The notes beneath the pieces are model-generated. The model did not search any database. It had not been told where the DNA came from and saw only the letters and a program-made list of their open reading frames with translations. A stretch of 64,000 nt of DNA. Source: Perognathus longimembris pacificus. Taxonomy: Eukaryota > Chordata > Mammalia > Rodentia > Heteromyidae. Shown piece by piece: positions 20,298 through 31,315 of the stretch. The stretch lies in contig NC_063173.1 in assembly GCF_023159225.1 (NCBI RefSeq), positions 6,640,352-6,704,351 of the forward strand, read 5' to 3'. Both the position numbers and the translations under genes were made by a program. Numbering within the stretch: position 1 is the first letter of the stretch; each line of letters begins with the position of its first letter.

Positions 20298-20492
20298 TTT
20301 TTCTTTTTGCCAGTCATGGGGCTCAAACTCTGGGCACTGTCCCTGAGCTTCTTTTGCTCAAGGTTAGCATTCTACCACTTGAGCCACAGCACCCCTTCTG
20401 GCTTTTTCTTTGTGTGATACTGAGGAATCGAACCCAGGGCTTCGAGCATGCTAGGCAAGCATTCTGCCACTAAGCCACATTTTCAACCCAGG
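20298..20492 (-). mobile_element. IDL-Geo SINE
   Basis: The Geo complement ('ctaccacttgagccacagca') is followed by the ID-like complement ('aatcgaacccagggcttcga', 'ccactaagccacattttc'). Flanks share a loose 'tatctttt/tatcttt' motif (20284-20291 and 20507-20514), so a TSD is possible but weak. Confidence 0.88.
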
Positions 20493-20637
20493 CCCTATAT
20501 CTTTGATGGAAACTAAATTAAGGCTCAGATCTCCTTGCTAGTAGTTAACATGAATGGAACCAGGTTGGCTCACCTCCAAATGCTTGCTCCTCTGATACAA
20601 TCCCTGGGGTCTTACAGAAATGTGAAACCAAAGCTTC

Positions 20638-20866
20638 CGTGCCTGCCCCTGTGGTTCAAACCTGTGATCCTAGCTACTCCAGAGGCTGAGGTCTGAAGAT
20701 TACAGTTCAGCCAACCTGGGCAGAAAAGTCCATGGGACTCTCATTTCCAATGAACCAACAAAAAGTTGGAAGTGGAGGTGTGGTTCAACTGGTAGAGTAC
20801 CAGCCTTTAGCCAAAAAGCCAAGGGAGAACATGAGGACTTAAGTGCAAGCTCTGGTATCAGACCCC
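20638..20866 (+). mobile_element. B1-Geo dimeric SINE
   Basis: 7SL-like head ('gtgatcctagctactccaga') and Geo half ('ggtgtggttcaactggtaga'). The tail has turned into a C run and 'cacacacacc' (20863-20892). Confidence 0.85.
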
Positions 20867-20892
20867 CTCCCCCCCCCATACACACACACCCC

Positions 20893-21787
20893 AGAACCAA
20901 CCCAAAACTTTCCATGGTCGTGGCTTTTCAAGATTCTATTTGTGGTCATCATTCGATAGAGCAACTCCTCTGTCCCGCCCACGGCCTCTGAATTCATAGG
21001 AAGCCTGGACATTTTCAGCAGTTAAGGGGCAGTGAATGCCGAGTGGGCAGAAGGGATATGAAGGAGGACCAGTATCACAGCCCAGCACTGGTGCTCTTGA
21101 TGAATTCTCTGCCAACTGGAAGGAAGAAAGCTGTGCCACCAATTCTATGTAGGTAGCTTGGCTGAGGAGCTCAATCAGGTGTCTGGCAAGGTAAGTCTTA
21201 CATTTGAAGATGCAGAGAGACGTAGCAGCCCCATCAGCTGTCTAAATCATGCTGTCAGTGAGCTCTAGGGGCTCCTCCCAAAGAAGTGTGAGTTTCCAAG
21301 CAAAAAAACTCTGAAGCAGTTGCCTTGGGAAATGACACTCCCATGGCGCTGAAGGATGCATTTATATTGCTTGTGTTACAGTGTTTTGTGCATCAAACTT
21401 GAACTTGCTCTGACATGGTATTAAATGGTTTGTTGATCTCCTTCGTGGAAGCAAGCAGAGGCATTTATAGTGGGTATACCATAATGAGCAGTATTTCCTC
21501 TTGTATTATTAAAACTATGATTTTAAAGGAGCCCAAACCATTCTGTGTACAGTATGAATGGGATAATAATAATAAAGCATTTAATTGAAGTATCAAGCCC
21601 GATTCACAGCTTTAATAATTCCTGAGGTATAGTCAGCATCGTGGCTTTCTTCACTTATAAAGATCTCATCATTTCTCCTGTCCCATTTAACTCCTGACCT
21701 TTCTCTTAATATTTGTATCCTTCTTTGATCTCTTAATTTTTTGTTCTCATTTCTGCTTTCCCTCTCAGATCTCTTTGTTCACGCATT
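20893..21787. other. Unique sequence with a candidate conserved AT-rich block
   Basis: No gene was recognised. At 21400-21640 the sequence is complex, AT-rich and repeat-free with many TAAT cores, the look of mammalian conserved non-coding DNA. Conservation cannot be measured here. Confidence 0.35.
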
Positions 21788-22014
21788 CAGTCACCTTTTC
21801 TTTTTTTTTCTTTCTTTGTGTCAGTATTAGGGCTTAAAGTGAGGGCTGGGATGCTTCCACCCAAGGCTGGCACTGTAGCCCTTGAGCCACAGCTCGGTCT
21901 ATGACTTGAAGATAAGAGTCTCACAGACTTTCCGAACTTCCTAGACTGACTTTGAACTGTGATCCTCAGATCTCAGGCTCCTGAATAGCTAGGGTTACAG
22001 TCATGAACCACTTC
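21788..22014 (-). mobile_element. B1-Geo dimeric SINE, diverged
   Basis: A T/C-rich tail complement (21788-21817), Geo half with a deletion around 21890-21905, and the 7SL-like head complement ('cctgaatagctagggttaca'). Confidence 0.8.
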
Positions 22015-22839
22015 TGATGTAACATAATCCAAACAGTTTCACCTTCCACCAGGAAGTTGAATATTCCTCCGGCTGATTCTTTGATATTTGCTATGAATTT
22101 TGTGCAGCATTATTTATATGTCTGGGTTATGTCAACAGAGGCTAACTGGTACTTCTCCTATGCCAGAGATGGTGTTGCATACATAGGATGAATTCTTGAT
22201 TCTTCAACATTATAGTCTTGAGAAAATGTAAGATGATAAAGAGGATGTTGGAAGCCCATAAACCATTTGGCCTGTGTCCATGAGAATAACATTTAGAAAA
22301 AAATTCCCAGGCATAGTTGATTGGCAAGCCGAGCCATGTTTAGAAAGACATAGAAGTGCTTCAAAGTAAAAAAAATGGGAAGAAGACATTTTGAGGAGCT
22401 AGAAGAACATGGTCAATGCTGTTACAAAAGGTAGTGTGCTCTGGGAGGTTTGAGTATCTTGTCTTGTCCAGAGCAGGGTGGAAAGGGGCTGAAGCCAGGA
22501 ACCTGGCAGGACTGGCTCCTGGAGGCCATGAACACCTTGCTGAGAGGATTAGATTGTATCCTACCAGCGATGGTGGGCTCGCTAAAGTTGGTTAATGGAG
22601 GCATGAGGGAGTCAAGAAGGTAATATTTACGACTCAGAAAGACAAACCTGGAAATATTATAAAAGTGGAAGAAATCCTGACTACCAAATTCATCATAATG
22701 GACAAAACTAATAAATGCATAAATTAGAGTAATGCAGTATGGAGTTGAGGATGGGTTTATTGAAAAAATCTGGAGGTAAAACATTCAGAAAGTATGAATT
22801 TAGGAAGAAGGTAATTTTCTTAAAAGGATTATTTTCTGA
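22015..22839. other. Unique sequence, no gene supported
   Basis: A 120-codon minus-strand frame (22422-22784) has no recognisable domain. No repeat was named with confidence. Confidence 0.4.
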
Positions 22840-23590
22840 CGCAATATTCGCAGATTTTTAAAAGTATTTTTGATTCATGTACATGATGGATAATGATAAA
22901 ATCAGGGCAATCAGCATACCTATTGGTTTGATGTTTTGGGCATATTTTTTGTTATATAGTTGTAATCTTCTTTCTCCTCTTCCCTCGTGCTAGGATTACA
23001 GATATGTGCCACCTGTTTGTCATGACATATGTGTGCCTGTTTATCAAGACAGATGAATGACTGTTTATCATTTCTTTATGGTAAGTACATTACAAAAATC
23101 CCCTTTGAGCTATGTTAAGCTATATAATGCGCTACTGCTAACTGTGCTCACCTGACTATGACACAGAATGCCAGAATGTATTCTTCTGCAACCATAACTC
23201 TGTGCCCTTAACTAAACTTCCCCCATCTCCCACCCCCAGTCTTTGGAAACCACTATTATTCTTTCAAAAATTTTTGACTTTGCGTTTTGAAGATGCCACA
23301 TGTGGTTTAGATCTTATAGTTGTTCATCTTTCCGGATCAGTCTTAGCATGATGTCTTCCAGGTTACCTATGTTGGTAAAAATCACAAGATTCCATGTTTA
23401 TTTATCAGAGTAATGTTCCATTATGTATGTATGTCACCCAAGTATCTGTTGGTGAATATTTAGGATTTGTATCCTGACTATTGTCAATAGTACCCCAACA
23501 AACATGGGAGAACAGATGCCTCTTGATAAAGTTGATTCTATTTTCTTTGAGTTCTACCCAGTACTGGGGTTTCTGGATCATGTACTGGTT
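22840..23590 (-). mobile_element. L1M-class LINE fragment (3' UTR into ORF2)
   Basis: The plus strand is collinear with the complement of an old mammalian L1: 3' UTR ('ccatctcccacccccagtct', 'ttggaaaccactattattct') and then ORF2 end ('agcatgatgtcttccaggtt', 'agtaatgttccattatgtat'). Highly diverged, all frames broken. Confidence 0.75.
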
Positions 23591-23594
23591 CTAT

Positions 23595-23870
23595 TAATGT
23601 TTTTTAATTAATTTATTTTAGTCTTATAGAGGTGATGTACAGAGGGATGGCAATTACATGAGTCAGGTAATGAGTATGCTTCCTTGGGTACAGTGTGTTT
23701 TGTTCCCTCTTTTTCTCCTAGTTCCACTTGTGTAGTTCACTTTCAACAATGTCCAGTGAGCTCCACTGCTCCCCTTTCTGCCCTTTCCCCCTCAAGTTCC
23801 CTATTATTAGTTTTTTTGAGGAACCCTTATAAAAATTTCCCAAATGGCTGTACTAACATGCATTCTTGAT
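23595..23870 (-). mobile_element. L1 3' UTR fragment
   Basis: 'aattaatttattttagtctt' with 'agaggtgatgtacagaggga' resembles the complement of a rodent L1 3' terminus, followed by pyrimidine-rich UTR. It abuts the older L1M piece and may have inserted into it. Confidence 0.5.
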
Positions 23871-23879
23871 AAATTGATT

Positions 23880-24250
23880 AAACAATCCTGTAAAACTTCC
23901 TTGAATTGGAGATTATTGTGTTAAATGAAATAAGCTAGACTCAGAAACACAAATGCCAGATGTTTTCTCTCATAGGCAGAAGCTATATCTAAAGAAAAAT
24001 AATGGACCTGAACACAAATTGGGGACTATTTGAGAGAGAGAAATTCAGCAGGAAATGGGAGGGGAAATAGATAGTATGATAGAAGTGCATTGTGGTTATT
24101 AAAAGAACTTTGTGTAAAATAAAATGGGGGTATGAGAGAAGGATAAGAAAGAGTTATAGAGAGGGCAAATAAATCAAAGGGCCGTGTAAGTACGCGTGGA
24201 AATATGACAATGTAAGCCCTCCCAATGAAATGTCTTATTCTTGGGCAACA
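23880..24250 (+). mobile_element. L1 fragment: ORF2 end and 3' UTR, forward strand
   Basis: 'gtgttaaatgaaataagcta' and 'gactcagaaacacaaatgcc' followed by 'atgttttctctcatag' is the conserved end of L1 ORF2, continuing into purine-rich 3' UTR. Orientation is opposite to the neighbouring piece, as after twin priming or two separate insertions. Confidence 0.65.
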
Positions 24251-24479
24251 TGTGGGAAGCTGAATTGTGTGAACAAAGAATGAAAGTCTAGAGATAAGAA
24301 ATGTGGGGCTCCCCTCTGCTCTTGGGCCTGGTGAGCTCCTCTTCGATCCACTGCTTTGATGTTTGCTGTAGTGGAGCTGTTCAATGTCCTCCTTTTCTAC
24401 TCTATTAACTCTAGCAGGGAAACAGATCGGGGCTTGAGGGCCAATGGTTTGGGGTTAGAGACTTCTGGTCTCAACTTTG

Positions 24480-24620
24480 AAATTTTTTATCAGCAAATAT
24501 GAATTGTACCAAATGGTCTTCATTATGACATCTCCATACATGTGAGTACTGTGCTTTAATCATATTCACTTCCCATAGCCCTCTCTTCCCACGCAACCCC
24601 CTCTCATGCTGGTCCCATTC
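24480..24620 (-). mobile_element. Old L1 3' UTR-like fragment
   Basis: 'ggtcttcattatgacatctc' and 'ctttaatcatattcacttcc' resemble the complement of an older L1 3' UTR, as at 18975. Beyond 24620 the sequence turns purine-rich on the plus strand and I cannot assign it. Confidence 0.4.
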
Positions 24621-25354
24621 CATATTTGACTCATGTGTTAAAGCTAGACTTAAAGGTACATGTTCTTGAACATGTACATATGAACATATACCCATATGCA
24701 GAATTACATATACATGTGTACACACATATGGATAACGTAGAAAACAGAAAATGAGATAAACATAAAAATGAGTTTAAATAAGGAAGTAAGGATAAGGGTA
24801 AGGGTAAAATGGAAACAAAAAGAGAAGGGAGTAATTTTTTTGTGATATACTGCAACTGTATTGTTAATCAATATGGGGTTGGAGAATAAGGAGAGAGAAA
24901 CAGGCTCTGTGAGAAAGTGGGTACCCATGGGAGGAGGCTCGGCTAACAAGGAAGATGAAAGAGTGAATGTTGTCAAAGCAGACTGATTGTAGCTATGAAA
25001 ACAGAATAAGCAAACCTGACCAAGTTGTTCTGGGAAAGGAGAAGAGGGGTAAGGAGAGTGATAGACGAGGTGAGATTAGTTGGAACACATTGCAACCATG
25101 TGGGGGAAATGTAACAACGAAACCCTCTCTATTTAATTTAGGTAAGCTCATAAAATCAAAGTTGATTTTAAGAGCCACAGTCTCTGGTCCCGTTCCCTTC
25201 TCAGCCGCCTGCCATCCACCCATTCTACAAGACTAGGTTATGCATGCAATGCGTAATGAGATCCAGGTAACTTGGGTAACTGCTAAGCTGCTTTTCTAGC
25301 ACACAGACAGGTTTTCATGAAGGCATGTACTAGGAAGACAGCATTTTTAAAGAG
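24621..25354. other. Purine-rich and mixed sequence, probably decayed L1 UTR
   Basis: Short A/G-rich segments (24770-24830, 25010-25075) look like L1 3' UTR purine tracts but are too diverged to place. No gene was seen. Confidence 0.3.
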
Positions 25355-25452
25355 TTTTATCCCTAGGGAGACTGAGCTCCTGGAAGACAGCAACCATATT
25401 AAATACTGTACCCCTTAGCCCTGCCGCCCATGGTTCCTTTCTGTTGAACTGA
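25355..25452 (+). mobile_element. L2 LINE 3' UTR fragment
   Basis: 'gactgagctcctggaagaca' followed by 'actgtaccccttagccctgc' matches the L2 3' UTR order. Short and diverged. Confidence 0.5.
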
Positions 25453-26117
25453 ACACCAAAACATGCTTTCTTCTAGGATTCAAAAATGAAAATAATCACT
25501 TTTGTCCAATAATGCCACTTGATCACACTTAATAAACCAGTTACTAAATAGACCAGGAACCTTTGATGTACAGTATGCTGTTGATGAAAGGAGAAACAAA
25601 TATATACTCTCAACCCTTCTGAATTTCACGGCAAAAAGCAACACAGAAAAGAGAACCCCATTTATTGCCCACTTAAGAACACAGAGGTGGATCTTAATTT
25701 TCAAATAAAATATGAGAGTTTAATATATAAAATGACAATCAATGAATTTTGTTTGACTCCAGTAACCTTGTGTCTTACTGAAGGCATCTAGCTGAAATGG
25801 AAGGCACGGAATGAGATTTATGCACCAGGCCATGCAGAGCGGTACAGTTTACTGCTGCTCGTCTCTGGTGCTGTTTAAACAAGGCTGAACATTATCAAGG
25901 CTGATGGGCATGAAATTACAGAGTTCTAGTCTGTCCACATCGAGAAGCTACTGTGACTACGCTCAAATGCCACTCTTCAGTTAGTTTTGAGAAAGATGAA
26001 CCAGCCATACTTTCCTTGGCTAAAGACAAAAGGAAAAGAAATAAAATAATGTAACCTCATAAACAAGTATTCTTTCTACATCTAACTACTGGTACCATTG
26101 TGGATGATTGAACATTT
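25453..26117. other. Unique sequence, candidate conserved block
   Basis: No repeat was recognised. 25740-25990 is balanced in composition and free of low complexity. No gene was supported. Confidence 0.4.
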
Positions 26118-26250
26118 CAAAATGCAAAGCTTGGTGGATACCTGTAATACTAGGACTGAGAAGCTGAGACAGAGACTGGAGGATTTTAAGTTCAAAGCCA
26201 GCCTGGACTGTAGGGAGTCGCTGTCTCACAAGTAAACCAACACAAAACAA
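26118..26250 (+). mobile_element. Old B1-like SINE monomer
   Basis: 'ggtggatacctgtaatacta' head, then 'gttcaaagccagcctggact' and an A-rich tail with ACAAAACAAA. No right half. Confidence 0.8.
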
Positions 26251-27229
26251 AGGTTGATCTGGAAAACTAAATGTATAGAAACTTTACGGAGACAGAAGAT
26301 AGATGGTTAATTGTACAGTGTGTCACCAAGCCCTTGTATTTTCTCAGCTCTGAGCGTTTAGGGCCCTTACAAAGGTTTTCTTCTGAGGATACACAGGTAG
26401 CAAATGAAATATAAAAACCAACTAGACCTCAAAAGCATGTAATTAAAAGAAATGACACTTTCCCTAAGGGGATATTCTTATTTTTCAATACCTTCCTCTA
26501 TTTACACCCACATGGATTACTGAAGTAAAATCAAGGCCCCGAATTGAATCTTCAATCACAACATTGATATTTAAAACTTAAACTACTTTGAACTTGTAGT
26601 TCTCTGAGTATGAGTCCTCTGAATGAACCTTTAATTTTACTTGACGATTAAAATACTATTTGTCACCCTAGAGGGCAAAGAGTGTAACACATGCCTCCAA
26701 GAAAATGTGGATCAATTGGAGGAAATATTAGTCATATTAAATTGTTTTCCCATTCATTGATTTCACAATTAAGTAAACACGAATCAAGTAAATGACAACA
26801 AAACAGCAAAACATCATCTTTAGCTTTTCTTTTGTTGTGTTTTTTAACATTTAGAATGCAATTGATCTTTTAAAACTGAAAAGCAGGCAAACTTATCAGC
26901 AAAAAACAAAACTGCACAGTTGCTGTTTGATTAGTACAACTATACTGCACAATTCAGTGATTGTAAGGTACCTTGTAATAAGCAATGTTTGTCACCTATT
27001 TTTTGATACCTCTTCAACTTAGGTCTTTTAGAAAGACAGTGCCTCTGTATGCTTTTTGTATTTTTCCTGAGTGTAAATATTTGTTATATTTTTGGTTAAG
27101 AGAATGTAAAAGTATCATTATACCTTCTAGTACATTAGTTGGTGGAATCAATAAAGAATGTACACCAAAAACAAAACAAAGGATGAACTAATGCAACAAT
27201 GATACTCACTAGACCCTATCCTGGAAATG
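26251..27229. other. Unique AT-rich sequence with a weak CTCF-like motif
   Basis: At 26665-26679 'accctagagggcaaa' keeps the TAGAGGGCA core of CTCF sites but misses several other positions. Otherwise nothing was recognised. Confidence 0.3.
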
Positions 27230-27372
27230 AACTTTACAACTTGTGGGGAGGGGAGTGAGGAGTGTCAATAAGCAGGAGAATATGAGGGAGAAGGCAACAA
27301 AAGAAATGTTCTCATCACCTTACTTTTGTAACTGTAACCTCTCTGTTCATCACCTTCATACTAAATTGAAAA
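27230..27372 (+). mobile_element. L1 3' UTR end
   Basis: 'caacttgtggggaggggagt' is followed by 'gtaactgtaacctctctgtt', matching the L1 terminus seen at 57064-57100. Older than the copies at 56888 and 59371. Confidence 0.75.
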
Positions 27373-28558
27373 AAGAAAACCTGCTTTCACTGTCATAGTG
27401 GGAATTGGTAAGGGTAAACATTAAGAGCGTTATTTAGAACTTTATGTGTTTGACAGTTTTTAAAAAATTTATTTTATCTAATTTAGGCCATAGGCACTAT
27501 CTTCACAAACCACCAGCCTTTCTTAGAAAAATAAACACTAATAGAGGGTTTATTTTAACAACTGGCGTGTAATGACTCAAAAATGTTATAGGGATATACA
27601 TGCATTACATTAATGAAGGTAGCATCCCAACCAAGGGTTTGGATTTGGAACATAGTTATAATTTTTAGCCTGAAGATCAGGATGCAAGTTGCTTGACACC
27701 ATACCACATGGAAAGCCAGGGAAGGTGTTGGCAATGGTTAATTCCCCTCGTGTGGAATGGCAGTGGGTATTCACTGTGTGCCCTCTTCATAGGCAGCACT
27801 AAAGGCAATAGGCCAGAGTTCCACAGAACTGGACACGAGAGCCTTTCACAGATGACCCCCTGATCACTAGGATTCACGGGAGGTAGAGAAGACTGGAGAG
27901 ATGGAGTTTCTGGAGATTGAGTTTCCTACCCTAGGAAGGCAGAGCCTGGGGGGTCGGAGGAGACATTGGAGATGACCTTAACGCTTCATGCAGGTCATGG
28001 ACAGTGTCCCTGAGATGCAATAATTCCCATGCTCATCTTCCACGAGACTCTTTCTTGCCCTCTGAATCCAGATGACTCACGTGCATTTCTTATTTCCCTT
28101 GCAGTCATTACATCATCGAGGTGCTTTCCAAATACTATATCTCATCTCTATTTACCACTTGTGAGGGAGCTATTTCTGGAGGGTTAATATGTCACCAGCC
28201 TTATAGTCCACCTAGTTTCAGCCATAACTCCTTGAACACAGAGGATGGCCAACAATAGGAATTGGTTTACTTGTATGAACCACATGCAATTTATTTGTCG
28301 TCTTCTTAGCAGTAAACAGGAGCTTTGTGTTTGATCATGCCACATTCTAAATAATGCTATACTTATAGTAAACTTTCTAATTAAATATGAAATTACTTTC
28401 TAATCATTGAAATATGACTACCAATCTAAAAGTTGATTTGGAAGTGAGTAGAGCAAACTCACTGGGTCCATCTTATATGGAAACCATTAGGAGGCAGAGA
28501 TGCTCAAAGATTTGGTTTATCACCAGAGGTGGTCAGAAATTTGTCAAAGAAAACGTCT
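27373..28558. other. Unique sequence, no feature recognised
   Basis: No coding or repeat feature was supported. A G-rich patch lies at 27935-27965. Confidence 0.4.
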
Positions 28559-28652
28559 TTTTTTTTTTAAATGTGGTACTGAGGAATTGAACCCAAGTCC
28601 TCTTGCATTCTAGGCAAGGACGCTGCCATGAAACCACATTTCCCAAAGGAAA
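28559..28652 (-). mobile_element. ID element
   Basis: A T run precedes 'gtggtactgaggaattgaac' and 'attctaggcaaggacgctgc', the complement of an ID/tRNA-Ala-type SINE. Confidence 0.8.
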
Positions 28653-28834
28653 CTTCTGATGGCTTCATAGATACTATCCACGATCTGCATCTTCCACTGT
28701 TAGCACCATCTCTTATGAATTTTAGATAAATGTGCAGCATCAGCACCTAGCTTTCTCATTCTACCTCCCACGTTGTTACACATTACTTCAGCCAAGAAAG
28801 TAGTTGCTTTACATTTTCAGCCAGATAGCATCTT

Positions 28835-29035
28835 AAATAAATGTTCTCTAATTATTTCCACAAATTGGAATCAAAGTAAATTTCCTACAATAGGAGACAC
28901 CCTAAATGAATCTTTATGGATATATTGTGTAATCATTAAAAGCGCTATAAATACAATGTGGCAGTTTGGAATAAGTGCTTATTATGTAAAAAGAAAGAAG
29001 AGATGTAAAATTATATGAATCCTAATGAGTTCAAT
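28835..29035 (+). mobile_element. L1M-class ORF2 fragment
   Basis: 'ttccacaaattggaatcaaa' and 'aataggagacaccctaaatg', then 'gtgtaatcattaaaagcg', follow the order of the ORF2 C-terminal region of old L1s. The remaining 81-codon frame (28773-29018) is a chance remnant. Confidence 0.6.
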
Positions 29036-29764
29036 AGCCTTCAGAATGATGGTATAAAACATCGGATCTGATCATACAATTCTTAGGAAACAATCTTTAG
29101 GAGTCTCTTGCATTTCTTCCCATCTTAGTAGCAGAGGCACTAGAGTTTGCCTTTGGTCTGGATGATATTTTCAAAATCTGAACAGCATCTGTTTACTGCC
29201 CATCACCCAGAGATGTGCTTCTCCCTAGCCATGCCAGCTGGCTTAGTACTAATAAAAAATTCAGGTTCCCTATGCTAGGAGGCCCTTTTCTCTAACGCAA
29301 CACAAAGCATTTGCAAGCATCAGTGGCCATCTTTCTCTTGCCATGAGGCTGAGGAAACTTACATAGTTACTATTATGAATAATAAAGTCTTAAAAAAAAA
29401 GTCTTGCATCTATCTCTTGTCATTATTCACGACAGGGTGACAGGCTTATTGCTAGCCCACAAGTTTCAGACCCTTCATGCTTCTTGACATATATTCTCTC
29501 ATTACTATCTCCTTAGCCTGCTTTCAGTGGCGTCTAATACATGCACGCTAAACCCCACTACAACAGTACAACAGCAATACTGACTAGCATTGAACAAATG
29601 GCAGACGTTGTAATAAGAACGCTGCACTCAAAATCCTCTCACTTAGAGTCATCACTTAATAGCTGAGAAACTGATGAAGGGGCCCAGCAGCTTGGCCTAG
29701 TCAAGAGTTCCTACTTCGAATCCATTTATTATGCAGTGTTTCTTACTTTAACCTGATTTTTACT
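29036..29764. other. Unique sequence, no feature recognised
   Basis: A short 'gaataataaagtcttaaaaa' at about 29377-29397 may be a tiny L1 tail, but it is too short to claim. Confidence 0.4.
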
Positions 29765-30040
29765 TACGTTATACTCAGCTTCAACGATGCTGTCTTAAAA
29801 AGCCTTCCCTTAGCTCTCTTTGTGGTCTTGCTTTCTCAAGGAACTCTATTCTTCTCCTTTGTAACACTTATCATAATTGGTTTGCATTGTCTGATTAACT
29901 GCGGCATCCTATGATTGCTGATACACTGTGTGTCTTCCATTTTACACAGGCTTTTTGACAAAGGGACCAGGTCACCTTTGGCTTCTAACACTGTTACTAT
30001 GACAGGTGCTCCAGGCATGCGCTAAATTAATGAGTGTCCA
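29765..30040 (+). mobile_element. L2 LINE 3' end fragment
   Basis: 'aagccttcccttagctctct', 'gtaacacttatcataattgg' and 'gtgtcttccattttacacag' lie in the order found in the L2 3' region, ending near 'gacaggtgctccaggcatgc'. Confidence 0.65.
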
Positions 30041-30214
30041 GATTAAATGAGCTGTTTATAAAAAGGGACTTCAAGTGATTTAAAATTTTGTTCCTACGTA
30101 GTTGATTTTATTATTCAATTCTGAATAGTCTGTAACGCAGCTATTGTGCGTGTATGTAAATAAATCTGTATTGTTTCTTCTAGAAATAAGATTCAAGAGC
30201 CCGTGACGCTTGAG

Positions 30215-30345
30215 GGTAGGGATGGGATGCGGAAAGTTTGGGGTGAATGATGCATGGGGTGACGCTGATCAAGATGTATTGTACACATAACCTGATTCAC
30301 GGAAATGAAAGTCATTTGTACAATTATGTAATAATAAAAAACAAC
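30215..30345 (+). mobile_element. L1 3'-end-like fragment
   Basis: 'aagatgtattgtacacataa' and 'gtacaattatgtaataataa' before an A-rich end resemble the terminus of another L1 subfamily. There is no ORF2 sequence. Confidence 0.4.
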
Positions 30346-31194
30346 CAAAATGCCTACACCCCATGAGGAATTGCCGAGGCCTTTCTACATGCTGGAACAT
30401 AGGCAGAACTGCAGAGGACAGAGTGGGGTTGAGTGGAGATGGCAAGTGACCTGGCTAGACAGGCATCTTCACCAGAGCCCTTCTTGGTCACTGTGTCCTT
30501 GATGGACCACCTGCTAGAACCGTATCACTGGAAATACTGTTCCTTGGGTGCTCGGTACTTCTGCTTACTCACCATCCTGAATTTCCCCTCGACCTCTCAT
30601 TATCACCCTTTCCGGGCTCGAGTTCATGTGTTTTTAGCGATCCCTTTGCGCCTGCTCAGCCTGGCCCAGCTGTGTGATACATGGGTGGAGCATAAATTCC
30701 AACGTGCAAATCTCTACTTTAAGAAGTAATTTGAGCGACATCACACTTCGTATCATCTTGGAGGTAAATATTATTTTGTGCACTTCACACAGGCATGTCC
30801 TTGGTCTTAAGAGATGTTCCAGGGTCGTTAGGTAACGGAGCAAAGGGGCTTCAAAACGAACCACTTAATGACCACATGATAGGCACTTATCCCTTTTCCG
30901 GTGGATTTGGAGTATAGTGGTGATAGGAGAACACAAATCACTATACAAACAAGGGGTACAGAAAAAAATACTCTGAAATTGCTGAGGAAAAAGAGCCAGC
31001 GTCCTTGAAGGTCTGTCATGGAAAGGCTAGAAAAGTCTGTGTGGATAAAATGGGATTTAAAGACCTTGCGTGGAAGTGTTTGATATAGAGATGGCGAGAG
31101 AACTTGGAAACTGTGGGGGAAGCAACACAATCCCTCCCCTCGCCCAATCCCTCAGCGTCCACCCCTCCACAGACATAACACACAGGTAGCATAT
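30346..31194. other. Unique sequence, no gene supported
   Basis: Opposed frames of 76-100 codons at 30433-31130 overlap each other and match no known protein by eye. Confidence 0.4.
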
Positions 31195-31315
31195 TCCCTT
31201 TCCTTCACATGTCACACAGAATGTCTCTTAAAAAGTCTTTCCTTAGCCCTCCTGAGCTATTACTAGCTCCCTTATTTGCTTAATAAGTATTTGTTTAACA
31301 ATTCTTGCCCATGGT
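31195..31315 (+). mobile_element. Possible L2 fragment
   Basis: 'cttaaaaagtctttccttag' and 'ataagtatttgtttaacaat' recall the L2 3' region, like 29765-30040. Weak. Confidence 0.35.
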
